A stretch of 39,622 nucleotides of DNA from Burkholderiales bacterium (lineage in GTDB: Bacteria > Pseudomonadota > Gammaproteobacteria > Burkholderiales > Burkholderiaceae_C). The DNA is taken from assembly GCA_947446855.1 (NCBI GenBank), contig CANFIH010000016.1, positions 1 through 39,622 on the forward strand, in the 5' to 3' direction. The notes below the pieces were generated by a model. That model searched no databases. It was given only the letters and a program-made list of their open reading frames with translations, and was not told where the DNA came from. This document shows, one piece after another, positions 35,883 to 39,622 of this stretch; the stretch's first letter is position 1, and every line of letters begins with the position of its first letter. The position numbers and the translations under genes were made by a program.

Positions 35883-38783
35883 ATGCCGTACCGATCCATT
35901 CCTGCAACATCCCGGGGCACATCACCATTGCAACCCGAGCAGGAAAACCCCTGGGAGCTGGCCCTGGAGGGCACCGGTCTGGGCATCTGGGACTGGAACC
36001 TGGTCACCGGCGAGCAAAGCCACTCGGCGCGCTGGGAAGAGATGCTGGGCTACGACGCCGGCGAGCTGACGCAGGGCTATCTGGAATTCTCCAGCCGGGT
36101 CCATCCGGACGACTTGCCGGCCCAGGAGCGCGCCACCACCGACTACGTGGAAGGAATAACGCCCGCCTACGCGATCGACTTGCGCATTCGCTGCAAAGAC
36201 GGCCGCTGGAAGTGGATCGCCTCGCGCGGCATGGTGGTGCAGCGCGATGCCCAGGGCAAGCCGCTGCGCATGATCGGCACGCACACCGACATCCAGGAAC
36301 GCAAGGTTGCCGAGGACGAATTGCTGGCCAGTTCGCGCCAACTGCGCGACACGCTGGGCAATATCAGCCAGGGCATTTTTTTGCTGGATGCACAAAACCG
36401 CGTCACCTCGTTCAACGCGCGGGCCTGCACGCTGCTGGATTTGAGTCCCGACTTTCTGAGCCGCCAGCCCAGCCTGGAGGAGATACACCATTTACAGCTC
36501 GGGCGGGGCGACTTTGGTCCCGATTTGCAAAGCGTGGAGGAGTCGGCGCGCGCCTATATTCGCAGCAACGGCCAGACCTCCCTGCCACCCCGTTACCTGC
36601 GCGTGACGCAACAAGGCCGCACGCTGGAGGTCAAGTCACAAATGCTGCCCGAGGGCGGCATGGTGCGCACGTTTTCGGACGTGACCGACTATGTGCGGGT
36701 GCAAAGCGACCGCGCCCGGCTGGACAAGCTGCTGCTGGCCATGCAGTCGCTGGCCCAGGTAGGCGGCTGGGAAGTGGACATGCTGGCAGATCAGGTCTAT
36801 TGGACCGAAGGGGTGTACCGCATCTTCCAGACTTCGCCCGAGGAATACGCCCCCGGCACGGCCATGGCCACGGCGGAGCGTTTCTTTACCCCCGACTCCA
36901 TGGCCCTGGTCAAGGCGTCTTATTTCGACCATGTCAACCAGCCTGGCACGCACGACTTTGAACTCGAAGCCATCACCGCCAAGGGCCAGCGCATTTGGAT
37001 CCACGCCATGGGCACCGCGCTGTGGAAAGACGGGCAACTGCTGTCCCGGACCACCGTGGTGCAAAACATCACCGAGGCCAAGCTGGCGCAAGGGGCGCTG
37101 CTGGACTCGGAAAACCGCTGGAAACTGGCGCTGGAAAGCACCGGTGACGGCGTGTGGGACTGGCATGTGCCCAGTGGAGTGGAGTTTTACTCCAAGCGCC
37201 TGATCGAGATGTATGGTTTTGACGAGGATGAGATCGCCAGCAAGTCCATGGAAATGGACCTGCGCACCCATCCGGACGACCGGGCGCAGATGGAGGTGGC
37301 ACGCGACGCCCACTTCGTCGGGCTGACGCCAACCTACTTCAACGAACACCGCATCCGCTGCAAGGACGGCAGCTGGAAATGGGTCTTGAGCCGCGGCATG
37401 CTGATCAGCCGTGACGCCGATGGCCGGCCGCTGCGCATGATTGGCACCCACACCGACATCACCGAACGCAAAAACGCCGAGGCCCTGATCCGCCAGCAGG
37501 CCTTTTTTGACACGCTCACGGGCCTGCCGAACCGGCGCATGCTGCGCGAGCGGCTGGAGCAGGAGATCCGGCACTCGCGGCGCAGCGGTCAACAGTTGGC
37601 GATTCTGTTTATCGACCTGGATCACTTCAAGGAAGTCAACGACACCCTGGGCCACAACAGCGGCGACCAGTTGCTCGTGGAGGCGGGGCGGCGCATCAAA
37701 CATTGTGTGCGCGCGACGGACACCGTGGCCCGCATGGGGGGTGACGAATTCACCGTGATCCTGACCGACATCCACAGCACCGACAACCTGGAGCCGCTGC
37801 TGCAGAAGATCCTGCGCTCCATGGACGCGCTGTTCCAGATCGGCAACGAGCAGGTCTTTGTCTCAGCCAGCATCGGCATCACCCTGTACCCGCTGGACGC
37901 CACGGAGATTGAAGAGCTGTACAAAAACGCCGACCAGGCCCTGTATGTGGCCAAGGGCGAGGGCCGCAACCGCTTCAGCTTCTTCACACCGGCGCTGCAG
38001 GAAGCCGCGCAAACCCGGGTACGGCTGGCCAATGATTTACGCACTGCACTCAATGACAACCAGTTCCGCGTGCTGTACCAGCCCATCGTGGAACTGGCAA
38101 CCGGCTCCATCCACAAGGCCGAGGCCCTGATCCGCTGGCAGCATCCCAAGCGTGGCCTGGTCAGCCCGGCCGCATTTATCCCGATTGCCGAGTCCAGCGG
38201 GCTGATCGTGGACATCGGCGAGTGGGTGTTTCAGCAAGCCGCAGCACAGGTCCAGAAATGGCGCCGCACCTTGCACCCCGACTTCCAGATCAGCGTGAAC
38301 CGCTCGCCGGTGCAATTCCGCCACCACGACAGCGGCCAGGCGTCCTGGGGCATGCAAATGCACGCACTGGGTCTGCCCGGCGATGCCTTGGTGGTGGAAA
38401 TTACCGAAGGCCTGCTGCTGGACACCAGCGATGTGGTGGGCGAGCAATTGCTGGCGCTGGGCGACGCCGGCGTCAAGGTGTCGCTGGACGACTTTGGCAC
38501 CGGCTACTCCTCGCTGGCCTATCTGCAGAAGTTCGACATTGATTTCATCAAGATCGACCAGTCTTTTGTACGCCACCTGATTCCCGACTCCACCGATCTG
38601 GCGCTGTGCAAGGCCATCATCGTGATGGCCCATGCACTGGGCATGCAGGTGATAGCCGAGGGCGTGGAAACCGCCGAGCAATGCGCCCTGCTGACCGAGG
38701 CCGGTTGCGACTATGGCCAGGGTTATCTCTTCGCACGGCCCATCAACCCCGGCGAATTCGAGACCCTGGTCCAGAGGCCCTAA
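35883..38783 (+). CDS. Multi-PAS GGDEF-EAL cyclic-di-GMP signalling protein
   Basis: This is a 966-residue cytosolic protein with no membrane helix. It has about four PAS domains (roughly 22-140, 150-265, 275-400, 405-525), then GGDEF (about 530-695) and EAL (about 710-960). The synthase motif GGDEF is intact at 619-623, with an inhibitory RATD site five residues before it. The phosphodiesterase motif EAL is intact at 747-749, and the DDFGTG loop (from 869) is also present. Both activities are possible; which dominates is unknown. The first and fourth PAS domains are close copies (both have IRCKDG-WKW and LRMIGTHTDI-ERK), so one arose by duplication. It would link a cytosolic signal to biofilm or motility control. 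Confidence 0.93.
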   Translation: MPYRSIPATSRGTSPLQPEQENPWELALEGTGLGIWDWNLVTGEQSHSARWEEMLGYDAGELTQGYLEFSSRVHPDDLPAQERATTDYVEGITPAYAIDLRIRCKDGRWKWIASRGMVVQRDAQGKPLRMIGTHTDIQERKVAEDELLASSRQLRDTLGNISQGIFLLDAQNRVTSFNARACTLLDLSPDFLSRQPSLEEIHHLQLGRGDFGPDLQSVEESARAYIRSNGQTSLPPRYLRVTQQGRTLEVKSQMLPEGGMVRTFSDVTDYVRVQSDRARLDKLLLAMQSLAQVGGWEVDMLADQVYWTEGVYRIFQTSPEEYAPGTAMATAERFFTPDSMALVKASYFDHVNQPGTHDFELEAITAKGQRIWIHAMGTALWKDGQLLSRTTVVQNITEAKLAQGALLDSENRWKLALESTGDGVWDWHVPSGVEFYSKRLIEMYGFDEDEIASKSMEMDLRTHPDDRAQMEVARDAHFVGLTPTYFNEHRIRCKDGSWKWVLSRGMLISRDADGRPLRMIGTHTDITERKNAEALIRQQAFFDTLTGLPNRRMLRERLEQEIRHSRRSGQQLAILFIDLDHFKEVNDTLGHNSGDQLLVEAGRRIKHCVRATDTVARMGGDEFTVILTDIHSTDNLEPLLQKILRSMDALFQIGNEQVFVSASIGITLYPLDATEIEELYKNADQALYVAKGEGRNRFSFFTPALQEAAQTRVRLANDLRTALNDNQFRVLYQPIVELATGSIHKAEALIRWQHPKRGLVSPAAFIPIAESSGLIVDIGEWVFQQAAAQVQKWRRTLHPDFQISVNRSPVQFRHHDSGQASWGMQMHALGLPGDALVVEITEGLLLDTSDVVGEQLLALGDAGVKVSLDDFGTGYSSLAYLQKFDIDFIKIDQSFVRHLIPDSTDLALCKAIIVMAHALGMQVIAEGVETAEQCALLTEAGCDYGQGYLFARPINPGEFETLVQRP

Positions 38784-38820
38784 GCGCCGGAGGGGACCGG
38801 CATCTGTTCCAATCCACGGC

Positions 38821-39042
38821 ATGAACTCAACTAGCGACATGGAGCAGCGCCTGGAAGCGCTGGAAATCAAGGCCAGCTTTACCGAAGACCTGGTGGACAA
38901 ACTCGACCAGATCATCATTCGCCAACAGCAAGCGCTGGACGCCCTGGTGGCTCAGTTGCGCGACCTGCGGGCGCAAGCCTCCAGCAGCAACGACGGCGGC
39001 GTGCAGCGCAACCTGCGCGACGACTTGCCACCGCATTACTGA
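38821..39042 (+). CDS. slyX: SlyX family protein
   Basis: This is a 73-residue acidic coiled-coil protein. It starts MNSTSDMEQRLEALEIK, has a heptad-like helix with FTEDLVDKLDQIIIRQQQAL, and ends with DDLPPHY, close to the PPHY ending typical of SlyX. Function is unknown in any bacterium. It lies 37 bases after the GGDEF-EAL gene in the same direction, and a repeat follows within 8 bases of its stop. The short length and the C-terminal signature make the identification fairly safe. Confidence 0.85.
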   Translation: MNSTSDMEQRLEALEIKASFTEDLVDKLDQIIIRQQQALDALVAQLRDLRAQASSSNDGGVQRNLRDDLPPHY

Positions 39043-39049
39043 AGTCTTG

Positions 39050-39124
39050 CCCCCACCTTCGCTCACGGCGTGTAGCTCTCTGCCCCCGAGGGGGCGCGTT
39101 ACGCCCTGGGGCGGCCCGGCGGCG
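39050..39124 (+). repeat. GC-rich palindromic repeat, intergenic copy
   Basis: This has the same layout as 10265-10338: CCCCCAC start, palindromic core GCCCCCGAGGGGGC (39082-39095) and CTGGGGCGGCCCGGCGGCG end. Here it sits between slyX and the next gene, which is the usual position for such repeats. Confidence 0.78.
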
Positions 39125-39162
39125 TAACATCCAGCCAACCTGCTCACCTATCGGAGTTCGCC

Positions 39163-39622
39163 ATGCGCTTTCCCCTGCCCGACCTCAACACCCTGCCCGC
39201 CGACATCCAGGCCAAAATTCTGGAAGTGCAGGAGAAATCCGGCTTCATCCCCAATGTTTTTCTGGCCCTGGCACGGCGCCCGGCCGAGTGGCGCGCCTTT
39301 TTCACCTACCACGACGCCCTGATGCTGCGCGAGGAGTCCAGCCTGACCAAGGGCGACCGCGAGATGATCGTCACCGCCACCAGTGCGGCCAACCAATGCC
39401 TGTATTGCGTGGTGGCCCATGGCGCGCTCTTGCGTATCTATGAAAAAAAGCCCTTGGTCGCCGACCAGGTCGCGGTGAACTACCGCAAGGCCGACATCAC
39501 GCCGCGCCAGCGCGCCATGCTGGACTTCGCCATGAAGGTCTGCCTGAACAGCCAGGCCGTGGAAGAAGCAGACTTTGCCGCCTTGCAGGCACATGGCTTC
39601 AACGATGAAGACATCTGGGACA
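39163..39622 (+). CDS. Peroxidase-related enzyme, AhpD-like (partial, runs off the window)
   Basis: An open frame of 153 codons without a stop starts at ATG 39163, with GGAG about 8 bases before. It begins MRFPLPDLNTLP and carries the carboxymuconolactone decarboxylase/AhpD-type redox site NQCLYCVVAHG (C79, C82, H86), typical of uncharacterised peroxidase-related enzymes of about 180-190 residues. About 30-40 residues are therefore missing. Such proteins use the CXXC pair to reduce peroxides with a thiol donor, but the physiological partner is not known. The 3' part lies outside this window. Confidence 0.85.
   Translation, partial: MRFPLPDLNTLPADIQAKILEVQEKSGFIPNVFLALARRPAEWRAFFTYHDALMLREESSLTKGDREMIVTATSAANQCLYCVVAHGALLRIYEKKPLVADQVAVNYRKADITPRQRAMLDFAMKVCLNSQAVEEADFAALQAHGFNDEDIWD

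Overview
The window looks like a chromosomal segment of a GC-rich betaproteobacterium of the Comamonadaceae, most like Rhodoferax. The grounds are the codon usage and protein style, the Rhodoferax-type metal-respiration cytochromes, and a GC-rich palindromic repeat of a kind I associate with this family. I see no rRNA, tRNA, CRISPR array, transposase or phage gene. The genus is an inference, because no search was run.

Region 1 (71-8173, plus strand) is a nitrogen and carbon scavenging unit. It holds gabT, a complete polyamine-type ABC importer (ATPase, binding protein, two permeases), an agmatinase or guanidinobutyrase, and gabD. The enzymes would carry 4-guanidinobutyrate to GABA, succinate semialdehyde and succinate. 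Region 2 (8202-13303, plus) is a MarR-controlled EmrAB drug-efflux operon with its own outer-membrane channel. That channel gene ends in two tandem in-frame copies of the repeat. Region 3 (13454-14965, plus) is a decayed EAL-domain gene overlapping a metallophosphoesterase gene, whose 3' end runs through a terminator into the opposing gene.

Region 4 (14923-27791, all minus) is the centre of interest: a complete extracellular electron transfer locus. In transcription order it encodes a TlpA-like thioredoxin, a sensor kinase with its NarL/FixJ-type response regulator, a monoheme cytochrome c, an inner-membrane fusion of nine c-type hemes to a b-type cytochrome (layout of Geobacter CbcL), a decaheme MtrA, a porin MtrB, a surface decaheme lipoprotein MtrC, and an exported helix-hairpin-helix protein. 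Together these have 30 CXXCH sites and form a route from quinol through periplasm and outer membrane to an external acceptor. The 265-base gap between the regulator and the cytochromes carries a perfect 14-base palindrome that could be the regulator's site.

Region 5 (27843-29924) holds a two-subunit 3-oxoacid CoA-transferase (minus) and a divergent PAS-LuxR regulator (plus), with a strong inverted repeat between them. Region 6 (29962-35750, plus) is an RND efflux operon (outer-membrane lipoprotein, adaptor, pump) with a TTG start and a structured leader. Region 7 (35883-39622, plus) holds a PAS-GGDEF-EAL cyclic-di-GMP protein, slyX, a third copy of the repeat, and a peroxidase-related gene cut by the window end. 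Gene-free stretches are all shorter than 300 bases.
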